Below, one piece after another: positions 1 through 8,762 of a stretch of DNA of 64,000 nt. How positions within the stretch are numbered: position 1 is the stretch's first letter; every line of letters starts with the position of its first letter. This stretch comes from Limihaloglobus sulfuriphilus (GTDB lineage: Bacteria > Planctomycetota > Phycisphaerae > Sedimentisphaerales > Sedimentisphaeraceae): NCBI RefSeq assembly GCF_001999965.1, contig NZ_CP019646.1, forward strand, positions 434,001 through 498,000, given 5' to 3'. The notes below the pieces were generated by a model. It did not search any database, was not told the origin of the DNA, and worked only from the letters and a program-made list of their open reading frames with translations. The position numbers were made by a program, and so were the translations under genes.

Positions 1-45
1 CTATTTGAGATACTTTTAGAATTGCGGTTTTTAAAGGAAGATAAT

Positions 46-1995
46 ATGCGATACGACATTTCAGATTTAGGATGGCATTTGAGCGGTTTTGAGCCGTTTG
101 AGTGGGAACTTGAGAAAAGTGCTGAAATCGGTATAGCTCTTCAGCCTGAGATTGGACCTGTGCCTGCCAAAATCCCAGGTTCTGTGCAGCGAAGCCTTCA
201 CGATGCAGGTCTGATAGAGAACTGGGAAGTTGGGCACAATTGCCGCAATATAGAGTGGATAGAAAACAGACACTGGGTTTATAACGCGACACTGCCGGCA
301 GATAAAACTCCCGGGGGCTTGCGGCACAGTCTTGTTTTTGAAGGCCTTGACGGCCAGGGCCGCATATTTGTCAACGGCAAGTGCGTGCATCACTTTGCAA
401 ACGGTTTCGTCCGGCACAGTATTGATATTACAGACGCTTTGGAAGATGGCGACAATCAGCTTGCAATGGTTTTTGAATGCAGTCCGAGGTGGCTGGGGCA
501 GTTCGGAAGGACTTCGCAGATACGAGACCTGAAGGCGCGTTTCAACTACGGCTGGGACTGGAGCAAACGGCTGATGCAGATAGGCGTTTACGGCGGTGCC
601 TGGCTTGAAAGCCGCCCGGATGAAGGACGCTTCGACGCGTTTTTTTATACCGACTATGACCTTGAGACAAGAGAGGGCAGCCTTTTTATCTGCCCTGAGC
701 TGAGCGGGCTTTATTCGGCCGTCGTTGAGGTTGAAATCGACGGAGGTGTTCATTCCTCCACAATCGAGATAGACTTCGGCTGTGATGAATACATAATTGA
801 CGAGCTCGAAGTTGAGCCCTGGCATCCTAACGGCTGCGGAGACCAGAAGCTCTACCAGCTGGAAATAAAAGCTCTCGCTCCTGATGGAAAGCTGCTGTGG
901 CAGGCATCACAGAAAATCGGCTTTAAGAATATTCAGTGGAAACAGTGCCGGGACGCACCAAAAGATTCTGATCCCTGGCTGTGCTGCGTAAACGGCAAAG
1001 ATATTTTTCTCCAGGGTGCCAACTGGACGCCGATACGGCCCAACTTCGCCGACCTTGAAAGAAAAGATTATCAGCAGCGTATAAAGCTCTATGCCGACCT
1101 GGGTTTCAATATATTTAGAGTGTGGGGCGGCGGATTCCTCGAGTCACGCGATTTCTACGAGCTGTGTGATGAATACGGGATTATGGTCTGGCAGGAGTTT
1201 CCGCTCTCTTCCTCAGGTGTGGACAACAAAACACCCGATGACGATGAAACAATAGAACTGATGTGCCGGACCGTGCGTTCGTATGTTCGCCGCCGAAGCA
1301 GTTATGTCAGCCTTCTTATGTGGTGCGGCGGCAATGAGCTGCAGAAAAAGGGCCCGCACGGCACGATTAACGGAATACCGCTTGACGAATCGGACAGGAT
1401 GCTTGGCAGGATGGGACGAGTTTGCAGAGATATGGATCCAATCCGCAGGTTTATCGCGACATCTTCGCTGGGGCCGAGATTTTTTGCTCTTGAGAGCGAA
1501 TTTGGCCAGGGACTTCACTGGGACGTACACGGCCCGTGGAAGGCTAATGAAATGGACCTGGAAAAATGGAAAAGCTACTGGAGCCATGATGATTCACTTT
1601 TCAGGTCAGAAACGGGATGCCCGGGCCCGAGTGATGCGTCTTTGATACGCAGGTACCTCGGCGAGCAGAAGCCCGAGCCGTTTTCAGTTGAAAATCCGCT
1701 ATGGGGCGATTATGACTGGTGGTTTGAGGGCGATATTTTCGAACGTGAAATGGGCAGAAAACCCGCAAAACTTGAAGAGTACGCAGCATGGGGACAGAGC
1801 AGGCAGGCCAAGCTGCTCTCTATCGCCGTATCTGAATGTAAACGCCGGTTCCCCGAGTGCGGCGGCATTATAATATGGATGGGCCATGATTCCTGGCCAT
1901 GTTCGGCCAACACGTCATTGATTGATTTTGAAGGACAGCCAAAACAAGCTGCTCTTGAGCTGAAAAAAATATTCAAAGAACAACAGGATACATAA
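46..1995 (+). CDS. Glycoside hydrolase family 2 protein, beta-mannosidase-like
   Basis: It is predicted to hydrolyse beta-linked sugars, probably mannosides, in the cytoplasm, since no signal peptide is visible. The N-terminal half has the GH2 sugar-binding and immunoglobulin-like sandwich. The TIM barrel starts near residue 325 with a GANWTP stretch, followed by RVWGGGFLE and VWQEFP, which are typical of beta-mannosidases. The acid/base residue is E431 in WCGGNEL and the likely nucleophile is E522 in RSETGCP. At 649 residues it is shorter than the roughly 850 usual in the family and seems to lack the C-terminal beta-sandwich domains. The ATG at 46 is preferred over an upstream TTG at 22 because AAGGAAG lies just before it. 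The M14 peptidase gene follows 2 bp downstream, so the two are probably co-transcribed. Family assignment is firm; substrate is inferred. Confidence 0.85.
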   Translation: MRYDISDLGWHLSGFEPFEWELEKSAEIGIALQPEIGPVPAKIPGSVQRSLHDAGLIENWEVGHNCRNIEWIENRHWVYNATLPADKTPGGLRHSLVFEGLDGQGRIFVNGKCVHHFANGFVRHSIDITDALEDGDNQLAMVFECSPRWLGQFGRTSQIRDLKARFNYGWDWSKRLMQIGVYGGAWLESRPDEGRFDAFFYTDYDLETREGSLFICPELSGLYSAVVEVEIDGGVHSSTIEIDFGCDEYIIDELEVEPWHPNGCGDQKLYQLEIKALAPDGKLLWQASQKIGFKNIQWKQCRDAPKDSDPWLCCVNGKDIFLQGANWTPIRPNFADLERKDYQQRIKLYADLGFNIFRVWGGGFLESRDFYELCDEYGIMVWQEFPLSSSGVDNKTPDDDETIELMCRTVRSYVRRRSSYVSLLMWCGGNELQKKGPHGTINGIPLDESDRMLGRMGRVCRDMDPIRRFIATSSLGPRFFALESEFGQGLHWDVHGPWKANEMDLEKWKSYWSHDDSLFRSETGCPGPSDASLIRRYLGEQKPEPFSVENPLWGDYDWWFEGDIFEREMGRKPAKLEEYAAWGQSRQAKLLSIAVSECKRRFPECGGIIIWMGHDSWPCSANTSLIDFEGQPKQAALELKKIFKEQQDT

Positions 1996-1997
1996 AA

Positions 1998-2744
1998 TTG
2001 AAACGATTTTTTACATTTATAATTTGTATTGTCACAGCTTGTGCATTCTTCTGCTCCGGCTGTAATACTCCTTCGAATACAGTGCCTAAGAGATGCCCTG
2101 TCAGCCTGCCCGGCTACAGTTTTCCCGCCTGTTCTGTGGAAGAACGTCAGATTTGCAGGCTCGATGCCGGTGATCCGTCGGCTCCGCTGGTTCTGTATAT
2201 CGGCGGGATACACGGCAATGAAAAGACCGGTATCAGCCTTTGCTGGGATCTGGCAGAAGGTATTGCTGATTCTTCTATCGATATCAGCGGAAAAAGGGTT
2301 ATAATAATCCCTGTGTTCAATCCCGATGGTACCGCCGCGAATACCAGATACAACATCAACGGAGTTGACCTGAATCGAAACTATCCCGCAGAGAACCGGC
2401 AGGTCAGCAAGGTAAACGGTTTGGAGCCTGTAAATCAGCCAGAGTCACGGTTTATATATGAGCTTATACTCGATGAAAAACCGGAAAAGATTATAGTTCT
2501 CCATGAAGCTCTTGATTGTATTGATTATGACGGGCCGGGGAAACAGCTCGCAGAACAGATGGCTGCGGTCTGCCCGCTGGAAGTTAAGAAACTTGGAGCC
2601 CGCCCGGGCTCTCTCGGCGCATGGGCAGGGGAGACGCTTGGAATACCGATTATTTGCGTTGAATTCAGCGAAGCTGATTCAAAGCTCAGTGACGGGCAGC
2701 TCTGGCAAAGGTATAAAGAAATGATGCTGGCACCCCTTGATTAA
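1998..2744 (+). CDS. M14-family zinc carboxypeptidase-like lipoprotein (MpaA/succinylglutamate desuccinylase type)
   Basis: This looks like a metal-dependent peptidase or amidase anchored outside the cytoplasmic membrane. Residues 1-21 form a hydrophobic signal ending in CSGC, a lipobox-like site with C22 as the lipidated residue. The zinc ligands fit H72 and E75 in GGIHGNE and H169 in VLHEALD. E222 in VEFSE is the expected general-base glutamate. The NPDG and GVDLNRNYP stretches are classic M14 substrate-pocket motifs. Murein tripeptide amidase MpaA is the nearest well-known relative, so a cell-wall peptide substrate is plausible but inferred. The start is a TTG, chosen because it gives a complete lipoprotein signal (MKRFF) directly after the preceding stop. 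Confidence 0.8.
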   Translation: MKRFFTFIICIVTACAFFCSGCNTPSNTVPKRCPVSLPGYSFPACSVEERQICRLDAGDPSAPLVLYIGGIHGNEKTGISLCWDLAEGIADSSIDISGKRVIIIPVFNPDGTAANTRYNINGVDLNRNYPAENRQVSKVNGLEPVNQPESRFIYELILDEKPEKIIVLHEALDCIDYDGPGKQLAEQMAAVCPLEVKKLGARPGSLGAWAGETLGIPIICVEFSEADSKLSDGQLWQRYKEMMLAPLD

Positions 2745-2864
2745 ACTCTTTAGGCTGCTTCTGTAAGTAATTATTTAGAAAAGAGATATGTAAGTCAACA
2801 GTTTTTGAAGATGTGGAACTGCACAGATTTGCAGCCGCAAAAATAAAGACAGATGCACTGGACA

Positions 2865-2908
2865 GAAAAAAACCGCGCACCAGAAAATGGTATTCCGGTG
2901 AGCGGTTT
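2865..2908 (-). terminator. Rho-independent terminator of the 26-residue basic protein gene
   Basis: Read on the minus strand, AAACCGC and then CACC pair with GGTG and GCGGTTT around a 15-nt loop, followed directly by a run of T. It lies about 30 bp past the stop of the small minus-strand gene. The stem has one mismatch. Confidence 0.8.
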
Positions 2909-2936
2909 TGCCTTGCAGATTATATAAGTACTGGAA

Positions 2937-3017
2937 TTAGCCTATCTTATGCCGTACTTTCCAGCGGGCTTTTCTCTTTTTGCTTCCGACTTTCCTTCTG
3001 CGTCTTGGTTTAGCCAT
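2937..3017 (-). CDS. Very small, highly basic protein (26 aa), ribosomal-protein-like
   Basis: The gene encodes 26 residues, about half of them Lys or Arg, beginning MAKPRRRRKVGSKKRK and ending in HKIG. GGAG lies 7 nt before the ATG and a well-formed terminator follows the stop, so it looks like a genuine stand-alone transcription unit rather than a chance frame. Composition and size recall tiny ribosome-associated proteins such as bTHX or the bS22 type, but I cannot assign it to a named family. It is transcribed against its neighbours, between the M14 peptidase and the signal peptidase operon. Binding rRNA is an inference from charge alone. Confidence 0.75.
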   Translation of the reverse strand: MAKPRRRRKVGSKKRKARWKVRHKIG

Positions 3018-3065
3018 TTATTTTCTCCGAATAATTAAGAAACTATCATTTATACTTTAAAAGAC

Positions 3066-3094
3066 TTGAACTATATGTTATTATACGCATAAAT
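3066..3094 (+). promoter_or_regulatory. Possible promoter of the Cys-cluster/signal peptidase operon
   Basis: TTGAAC at 3066-3071 is followed after 17 bp by ATAAAT at 3089-3094, about 40 bp before the first gene of the operon. The same AT-rich region must also hold the promoter of the divergent small basic gene; on the minus strand TTGATT and TATAGT are 16 bp apart here. Confidence 0.35.
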
Positions 3095-3135
3095 CAAGTA
3101 TATAAAAAAGTTTTTTAATAACAGGACATACTAAA

Positions 3136-3468
3136 ATGATACAATGCAAAGATTGCGAGCTCTGTGATTTCAAAGAGGGCAAGGGCATAGTATTCCGCTG
3201 CAACCCGTTCGTCAACATTAAAGAACCGGAGTGTCTGACAAAGTGGCAACTGATGAAAACAGACCATCTTATAGCCAATATGAACATGCTCCTGCGAAGC
3301 CAGCAGAAACTTGCCCCGATCCAGGACAAACTCATTAAGTTTATGGAGCGGGAGATCGACGACATTGAGGAAACTGACAGCTGGAAGTACGGAACCGACG
3401 AGAATTACGACATAGAATTCAATGAAAACGACGATTGGGAAGACAACGAAGACGAGGAAAGTTTCTAA
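3136..3468 (+). CDS. Conserved-looking small Cys-cluster protein, acidic tail
   Basis: A 110-residue protein of unknown function. Residues 4-10 carry CKDCELC, with further cysteines near positions 22 and 33, a spacing compatible with a small metal site. The middle is helical and the last 40 residues are very rich in Asp and Glu. There is no signal peptide or membrane segment. Its stop codon overlaps the start of the signal peptidase gene (TAATG), so the two are translationally coupled and may act together, for example at the membrane export machinery. That link is inference from position only. Confidence 0.7.
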   Translation: MIQCKDCELCDFKEGKGIVFRCNPFVNIKEPECLTKWQLMKTDHLIANMNMLLRSQQKLAPIQDKLIKFMEREIDDIEETDSWKYGTDENYDIEFNENDDWEDNEDEESF

Positions 3469-4979
3469 TGTCCGATAAACAGAGTCCCAGCAAAGAGAAA
3501 TCGCTCTGCTCAACATTTGAATGGCTTCTTATCGCTTTGGCGCTGGCCTTTACATACAGGGCGTTTCTGCTGGAAGCCTACAAAATACCTACCGGCAGTA
3601 TGGCGCCGACACTTCGGGGCGACAGGTTTGCTGTTGCCTGCCAGAGCTGCGGCGAGAAGTTCGACTACGGTTTTATACCTGAGCGGTATCGCAGAGGGGC
3701 TAACCGTGAGGGTTTTTATCAGCTTGACCCGGGAACGATCTGCCCCAATTGCGGCACAACATCCAGGCCGGTAGCCTCTAAAATCAATGGTGACAGAATC
3801 CTTGTATTCAAAGGCAGTTATTATTTTCACGACCCGGACAGATGGGATGTTTTTGTCTTTAAGAATCCTACTGAACCGCATCTGAATTATATAAAGAGGC
3901 TTGTAGGGCTGCCCGGGGAAAAAATCGAGATAATTGACGGTGATATCTATATTAACGACAAAATAACCCGCAAACCTGCTAAGGTTCAAAACGAGCTCTG
4001 GATGCCGGTTTTCGACAGCAGGCTGACAGAGGTTGTCGCCTATAGCCAAAACCGTGAGCCGGTCTCGCCTATGATGAATTCTGAAGGCTCAAACTGGAGA
4101 TACATTGAAAACGGCCGCTCATTTTCTCTTGATGAAACAGAGGGAAAAAAGCATGAATTATATTATAACTATAAGCAGGGACGTGACCTGCGGGCTTTTT
4201 ATTCATATAACAGATATGATATGATCAACGTTGCTCCGTTCTTTTCCGATATGATGCTTGAGGCTTATGTGGCTTTTCCGGATCAGAGCGGTGAGTTCGA
4301 GGCTGTGCTTAGCAAGTACGGCACTGAATATACTGCATCTCTCGATGTTTCAGGCACGATGACTGTTTCGGCAAAAGAACCGTCAGGAAAGCGAAATGTT
4401 ATAGCCGAAAAGACTATCAAACCACTTGATACCGACAGGCCGGTACGTTTCTGTTTTGAGAATTTAGATCACGTTCTTCGATTCAGCTTTGGGCCTGAAA
4501 CACTCGAATACGATTTTGGCAGGGAGGCTCACGCCATGGGAGAGCCCGGCAGGCTGAGGCCTCAGATCAAGGTCGCCGGCAGCGGCAGGCTCCGGGTTGA
4601 GAATCTTCGAATAATGCGGGATATCTATTATTACGGCACCGGTTTTGATGATGAAACACTGCGAGCAGGGGAAGGCCGGCCTTATACGCTTGGAGAAGAC
4701 GAATTTTTTGCATGCGGCGATAACAGCCCCGCCAGTTCTGATTCACGCTATTGGGATGCCCCCGGTATCGGCAATAACGCCAAGACATATCCGGCCGGTG
4801 TGGTTCCCAGAGACTACCTGATAGGAAAAGCGTTTTTCGTTTACTGGCCCGGCAGCTTCAAATATAATCTAAACCCTAAATTCAGCAAGTTGGGCAAATT
4901 CGCAATACTGCCTAATGTCAGCGAAATGAAATTTATCTATGGCGGGGTTGATGATGCCGAAATTGAAGCTGAAGAATAA
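3468..4979 (+). CDS. lepB: Signal peptidase I with zinc-ribbon and large extra insertions
   Basis: Type I signal peptidase, which cleaves signal peptides of exported proteins at the outer face of the membrane. Residues 17-35 form the membrane anchor. The catalytic Ser is S44 in IPTGSMAPTL and the general-base Lys is K143 in YIKRLVGLPGE. The conserved GDNSPASSDSR box is near residue 417. Two features are unusual. Cysteines C58, C61, C92 and C95 form a CxxC...CxxC zinc-ribbon pattern directly after the catalytic Ser. About 275 residues separate the Lys from the GDN box, with a beta-rich insertion around residues 185-390. At 503 residues it is much longer than typical bacterial enzymes. The ATG at 3468 is preferred because GAGGAAAG precedes it and it overlaps the upstream stop. 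Confidence 0.9.
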   Translation: MSDKQSPSKEKSLCSTFEWLLIALALAFTYRAFLLEAYKIPTGSMAPTLRGDRFAVACQSCGEKFDYGFIPERYRRGANREGFYQLDPGTICPNCGTTSRPVASKINGDRILVFKGSYYFHDPDRWDVFVFKNPTEPHLNYIKRLVGLPGEKIEIIDGDIYINDKITRKPAKVQNELWMPVFDSRLTEVVAYSQNREPVSPMMNSEGSNWRYIENGRSFSLDETEGKKHELYYNYKQGRDLRAFYSYNRYDMINVAPFFSDMMLEAYVAFPDQSGEFEAVLSKYGTEYTASLDVSGTMTVSAKEPSGKRNVIAEKTIKPLDTDRPVRFCFENLDHVLRFSFGPETLEYDFGREAHAMGEPGRLRPQIKVAGSGRLRVENLRIMRDIYYYGTGFDDETLRAGEGRPYTLGEDEFFACGDNSPASSDSRYWDAPGIGNNAKTYPAGVVPRDYLIGKAFFVYWPGSFKYNLNPKFSKLGKFAILPNVSEMKFIYGGVDDAEIEAEE

Positions 4980-5074
4980 AATATCATGCCGGCCAGACTG
5001 ACACACAAGATAAAGAAGCCGCTTTGGTTTTTGAAGGATTTGCAACCGTCCTTTTTGCCCGGAACTGCTGAGAT

Positions 5075-6403
5075 ATGAGCAGGTTCTTAGAAGGCGATAT
5101 CAAAGGGCATCTTTTAAGGCTCACTTTTCCCAGTATCGGAGGCATGTTTGCCATAATGGCATTCAACCTTACTGACACCTATTTTGTTTCCAGACTTGGA
5201 ACAAGTGCCCTGGCGGCGATGGGGTTTACGTTTCCGGTGGTAATGGCTGTCGGGGCGCTGTCAATCGGGTTTTCAGTTGGCGCATCATCAATCGTTACAA
5301 GGGCCTTGGGTGCGGGCGACCGTGCTCTTGCCCGGCGTACTGTTGCTGATTGTCTTTTTATCACTGTTCTGGGCACGCTGCTGATAGGGTTTATCGGTTT
5401 TGTGTTTACACGAAAACTTTTTATTGTTCTCGGAGCAGAGGGTGAGGAGCTTGAGTTAGTTTGCCAGTACATGCGGATATGGTTTTTGGGCTCTTTACTG
5501 GCGGTTCTCCCCGCAGTTATAGACGGCTGCCTCCGCGCAACAGGTGATATGTTCAGGCCCTTTATTGTTATGAGTACTGTCGCGGCGTTTAACATTGCCC
5601 TGGATCCCGTTTTGATATTCGGGTTTGAGCCTTTGGGTATTCCGGCAATGGGAATAAGGGGGGCAGTCTGGGCGACACTGGCCGCCAGGCTGATCGGGAC
5701 TTCTCTGACCTTTAGTTTTCTCCACTTTCACGCCCGAATGATAGACTGGAGCAGACCTCACATACGTGAGCTTTTAAAGTCGTGGAACCGTATCCTCCAG
5801 CTGGGGGTGCCGGCATCTATCAATCAGGCTATAAACCCGCTGCTTTTTGGAGTGTTGACAAGATTGGCTTCTTCAGTTGGCGGGGTCAAAGCTGTGGCGG
5901 CTATGGCTTCGAGCACAAGGATCGAAGGAGTTATGTTTCTTGTTTCAATCGCGTATTCAATCGCTCTGGGCCCATTCACCGGACACAATTACGGTGCAAG
6001 GCTTCTCGGCCGCGTAAAAGAAACAAGACAGCTGAGCAACAGGTTTGCGTTCTATTACTGTATCGCAAGCTGCATATTTCTTTTTTTTACTGCCAGGACG
6101 CTGGCAGGAATTTTCAGTGACGACACTGAGGTGATTCGCCTTACAAAGGCTTATCTGCTGATTTGTGTGTTTGGCCATGCGGGAGTACACGCAGTTATGT
6201 GGAACTGCCAGATGCTGAACACTATCGGCAAAACACGTAAAGTTCTCATGATAAACTTCTTTAAGGTTACACTGCTGTTGATTCCGCTAAGCTGGCTCGG
6301 AGGTCGTATTTATGGATTTGTCGGGCTTGCAGCAGGACTTTCTGTCGGGAACATGCTTGCCGGAATTCTGGCGGCTAAAATCGCCCGGGCCGACTTGAGC
6401 TGA
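5075..6403 (+). CDS. MATE-family efflux transporter
   Basis: A 442-residue integral membrane protein with about 12 hydrophobic segments in two similar halves. The N-terminus has the MATE pattern of short basic start, first helix with GGMFAIMAFNLTDTYFVSRLG, and later SFSVGASSIVTRALGAGD-like segments that suit sodium- or proton-coupled drug/multidrug exporters. The second half repeats this with GVPASINQAINPLL. The natural substrate cannot be inferred. It lies 95 bp after the signal peptidase gene on the same strand and is followed by a convergent terminator. Confidence 0.88.
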   Translation: MSRFLEGDIKGHLLRLTFPSIGGMFAIMAFNLTDTYFVSRLGTSALAAMGFTFPVVMAVGALSIGFSVGASSIVTRALGAGDRALARRTVADCLFITVLGTLLIGFIGFVFTRKLFIVLGAEGEELELVCQYMRIWFLGSLLAVLPAVIDGCLRATGDMFRPFIVMSTVAAFNIALDPVLIFGFEPLGIPAMGIRGAVWATLAARLIGTSLTFSFLHFHARMIDWSRPHIRELLKSWNRILQLGVPASINQAINPLLFGVLTRLASSVGGVKAVAAMASSTRIEGVMFLVSIAYSIALGPFTGHNYGARLLGRVKETRQLSNRFAFYYCIASCIFLFFTARTLAGIFSDDTEVIRLTKAYLLICVFGHAGVHAVMWNCQMLNTIGKTRKVLMINFFKVTLLLIPLSWLGGRIYGFVGLAAGLSVGNMLAGILAAKIARADLS

Positions 6404-6406
6404 GCA

Positions 6407-6430
6407 GGGGCCTTTGAAAAAAGGCCCATT
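6407..6430. terminator. Bidirectional terminator between MATE and ROK genes
   Basis: GGGCCTTT (6408-6415) pairs perfectly with AAAGGCCC (6420-6427) around a GAAA tetraloop. ATTTTATT follows on the plus strand, and several A before the stem give U-rich tails for the other direction. It separates two convergent genes. Confidence 0.8.
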
Positions 6431-6436
6431 TTATTA

Positions 6437-7399
6437 TCAGTTGTTTTCCGCTTCAATTGCAAGTGCGGCCGCTCCGATTATGCCTGCATGTTTACCAACG
6501 GCAGCAAAACAAAGCTCACATTCGTCTTCCCTGCCCGGCCATACATGTAACCTGAAATAATACTTGATCCTGTCAAGGAGGGTATCACCCGAGCCGATCA
6601 TGCCGCCGGCAAAGATTATTTTAGAAGGGTTTGTGAAGTTCTGGATTGTTACGCATAATATGCCCAGCGCTTCACAAATACTGTTTACGACGTATGTTGC
6701 GAATGAATCTCCGTTTTCACAATGATCGAAGATGTCAATGCTGGAAACCTCGCCTTTCTCTTTGAATATAGCTTGCAGAGACGAATCTTTGCCCTCGGAG
6801 AGCAGCTCATTTGCCCATTTGGTGGAGTTTATTACTGACGCGTAAGCCTCAATGCAGCCGTATTGACCGCAGGCGCATTTGCGGCCGCCGGGATAGACCA
6901 CGATATGCCCCAGCTCGCCGCCGGTGTCGCGGCTGCCGTGAACCAGCTTGCTGTTGCAGATAACCCCGCCGCCGATTCCGGTGCCCAGTGTGAGAAAGAC
7001 GTAGTCGGGAGTGTCTTTTGCTGTTCCGGCTACATGTTCACTCCACGCGGCGGCGTTGGCATCATTTTCCAGAGTTACCGGCATACCCAGCATCTGCGAG
7101 AATTTGTCGCGTACCGGATAGTATCTAAGCGTCGGCAGATTCGGCGGGTTAAGGATCATGCCCTCTTTGAGATTAACAGGCCCGGGCAAACCCATGCCCG
7201 CCGCCTTTATCTCAGAGAGCTTAAGACCTTTTTTCGCGGCGAGATCTTGGCAGGCGTTTGCTACGTCCTGCAGTATCAGATCCGGTTCTCGTTCCGCGCC
7301 CGAGGGGATAGAGCTTGCCTCAAGAAGGTTGACATCCTGATCAAAAAGACCTAATTTAACCTTCGTTCCGCCAAAATCAATTCCAAAATAATATTGCAT
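6437..7399 (-). CDS. ROK-family sugar kinase (glucokinase-like)
   Basis: A cytoplasmic ATP-dependent sugar kinase, 320 residues. The phosphate-binding motif GIDFGGTK is at residues 6-13. The catalytic Asp lies in LENDANAAAW, and the ROK zinc signature is complete: GELGH followed by CACGQYGCIE. These features fit glucokinases and related N-acetylhexosamine kinases of the ROK family. The start at 7399 is chosen because an AGGAAA lies 9 nt upstream and the protein then begins at the first beta strand. The phosphofructokinase gene lies upstream on the same strand, so both may feed a glycolytic route. Confidence 0.88.
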   Translation of the reverse strand: MQYYFGIDFGGTKVKLGLFDQDVNLLEASSIPSGAEREPDLILQDVANACQDLAAKKGLKLSEIKAAGMGLPGPVNLKEGMILNPPNLPTLRYYPVRDKFSQMLGMPVTLENDANAAAWSEHVAGTAKDTPDYVFLTLGTGIGGGVICNSKLVHGSRDTGGELGHIVVYPGGRKCACGQYGCIEAYASVINSTKWANELLSEGKDSSLQAIFKEKGEVSSIDIFDHCENGDSFATYVVNSICEALGILCVTIQNFTNPSKIIFAGGMIGSGDTLLDRIKYYFRLHVWPGREDECELCFAAVGKHAGIIGAAALAIEAENN

Positions 7400-7455
7400 T
7401 TTCAGTTTCCTGCTTTCTGCTGTCAGTTCTCTGTTTCGCTGATACAAAACTCAAG

Positions 7456-7480
7456 GCGGCAGATCTCAGTCGTCTGCCGC
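7456..7480 (-). other. GC-rich hairpin between phosphofructokinase and ROK kinase genes
   Basis: GCGGCAGA and TCTGCCGC form a perfect 8-bp stem with a 9-nt loop. On the minus strand the stem is followed by CTTGAGTTTTG, only partly T-rich, so it could be a leaky terminator or an mRNA-end stabiliser between two co-directional genes. Confidence 0.5.
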
Positions 7481-7531
7481 ATAATCTTAGTATCGGCCTG
7501 AATCAGTTTTTTACGTTATTCCTGTGATATC

Positions 7532-8734
7532 CTATTTGTAACTGATGTCTGAAAGTTTAACATAATCAGGCAGCTCACCTACAAGCGGCTTTACGTAGTC
7601 AATGAATTCGTCCGTTACGAAATTGCCATCTTCGCTGATGAAGTTATCCGGCATAGGCTTTGCGCGAACGGCAACATCAGAGAGGCTTGCTTCGCCTGTG
7701 ACACAGCTGTAGCCCTGTCCGGCTCCGCGTTCAAGCGTAACCATTACGCCGGTTTTTCCGTCTTCGGCGTATTTGACCGCGGTGCGTCCGCAAAGATACG
7801 CCTCATCGAAATCAAGCTGAACACCTCTGTCTGCACCGCACATCGGCAGAGATTCGGTTATCTGGAACTCACCGCGAAAACCGAATTCACTGCTTATCAT
7901 GGAATGAATTCCAATCGCGGCACTTGCCCCGCCCATGGCTCCGAACTCTACATTACTGAACTTGTCACGTGTTTCGGAAGCCGAGACTGGCCTTCCCTCC
8001 GGAGTCATTATGCCCTCGCCGCAGACGATAGAGACAAAACCGTATTTCTTGTAAGCCGCTTCAACGTCAGCGAAAAACTTTTCACGAATAAACGGCCGTT
8101 CCGGCAGACAAAGAATATGCGGGGCATCCTCTTCTGATTTCTTGGCAAGCGCCGTCGCGGCCGGCAGCCAGCCGGCTTCACGGCCGATACACTGAAAGAC
8201 GACAAACTGATCCACACGTTTCATGTCACGAGCAAGAACACCGGCCTGCTGAACGGAGAGTGTCATATACCTGGCAGCGCTTGGAAAGCCAGGGGTGTGA
8301 TCGGTGCCGAAGAGGTCGTTATCAACTGTCTTTGGAATACCAATGCCGCAGAGCTCATAGTTTTGTTTTCTGGAATATTCTTCTAAGCGGTGAATTGTGT
8401 CCATCGTATCATTACCGCCTATAAGAAAAACGTAACGTATATTGTACTTTTTCAATAATTCAATAATTACCGGCAAATCTTCCTCTTGCAGCTTATGCCG
8501 GCACGAACCAAGAGCGCTTGATGGAGTTGAGCGAAGTCCGTCTATAATCTTTCGGTCCTGCGCAGCTAAATCGACAATATTTTCCTGCATAAAGCCTTCT
8601 ATTCCATAACGCATGCCCAGCACCTTATCAATATTCGGGCATTCTATCGCAGCGTCAATCACACCGGCCAGGGATGAATTTATGACGGAGGTAGGTCCGC
8701 CTGACTGACCAATAATCGCATTACCTTTAAGCAT
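7532..8734 (-). CDS. 6-phosphofructokinase, pyrophosphate-dependent type
   Basis: Phosphorylates fructose 6-phosphate to the 1,6-bisphosphate. The N-terminal GQSGGPTSVINSSL loop, GGNDTMDT near residue 105 and PKTVDNDL near residue 135 are the family landmarks. A Lys rather than Gly in the PKT motif, together with Asp-Thr after GGN, points to the PPi-using subfamily, which works in both glycolytic and gluconeogenic directions. Asn replaces the more usual Asp in GGDDT. IGREAGW is the fructose-6-phosphate site. AAAGGA lies 8 nt before the start. A ThuA/amidotransferase-like gene sits 28 bp upstream on the same strand. Confidence 0.9.
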   Translation of the reverse strand: MLKGNAIIGQSGGPTSVINSSLAGVIDAAIECPNIDKVLGMRYGIEGFMQENIVDLAAQDRKIIDGLRSTPSSALGSCRHKLQEEDLPVIIELLKKYNIRYVFLIGGNDTMDTIHRLEEYSRKQNYELCGIGIPKTVDNDLFGTDHTPGFPSAARYMTLSVQQAGVLARDMKRVDQFVVFQCIGREAGWLPAATALAKKSEEDAPHILCLPERPFIREKFFADVEAAYKKYGFVSIVCGEGIMTPEGRPVSASETRDKFSNVEFGAMGGASAAIGIHSMISSEFGFRGEFQITESLPMCGADRGVQLDFDEAYLCGRTAVKYAEDGKTGVMVTLERGAGQGYSCVTGEASLSDVAVRAKPMPDNFISEDGNFVTDEFIDYVKPLVGELPDYVKLSDISYK

Positions 8735-8762
8735 AATTAAATCCTTTGTAAAAATATTTCTT

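Noticed and set aside
67-825. 252-codon open frame on the minus strand inside the GH2 gene
   Set aside because: No ribosome site or family features; it lies wholly within a gene with complete GH2 motifs and is a codon-bias shadow.
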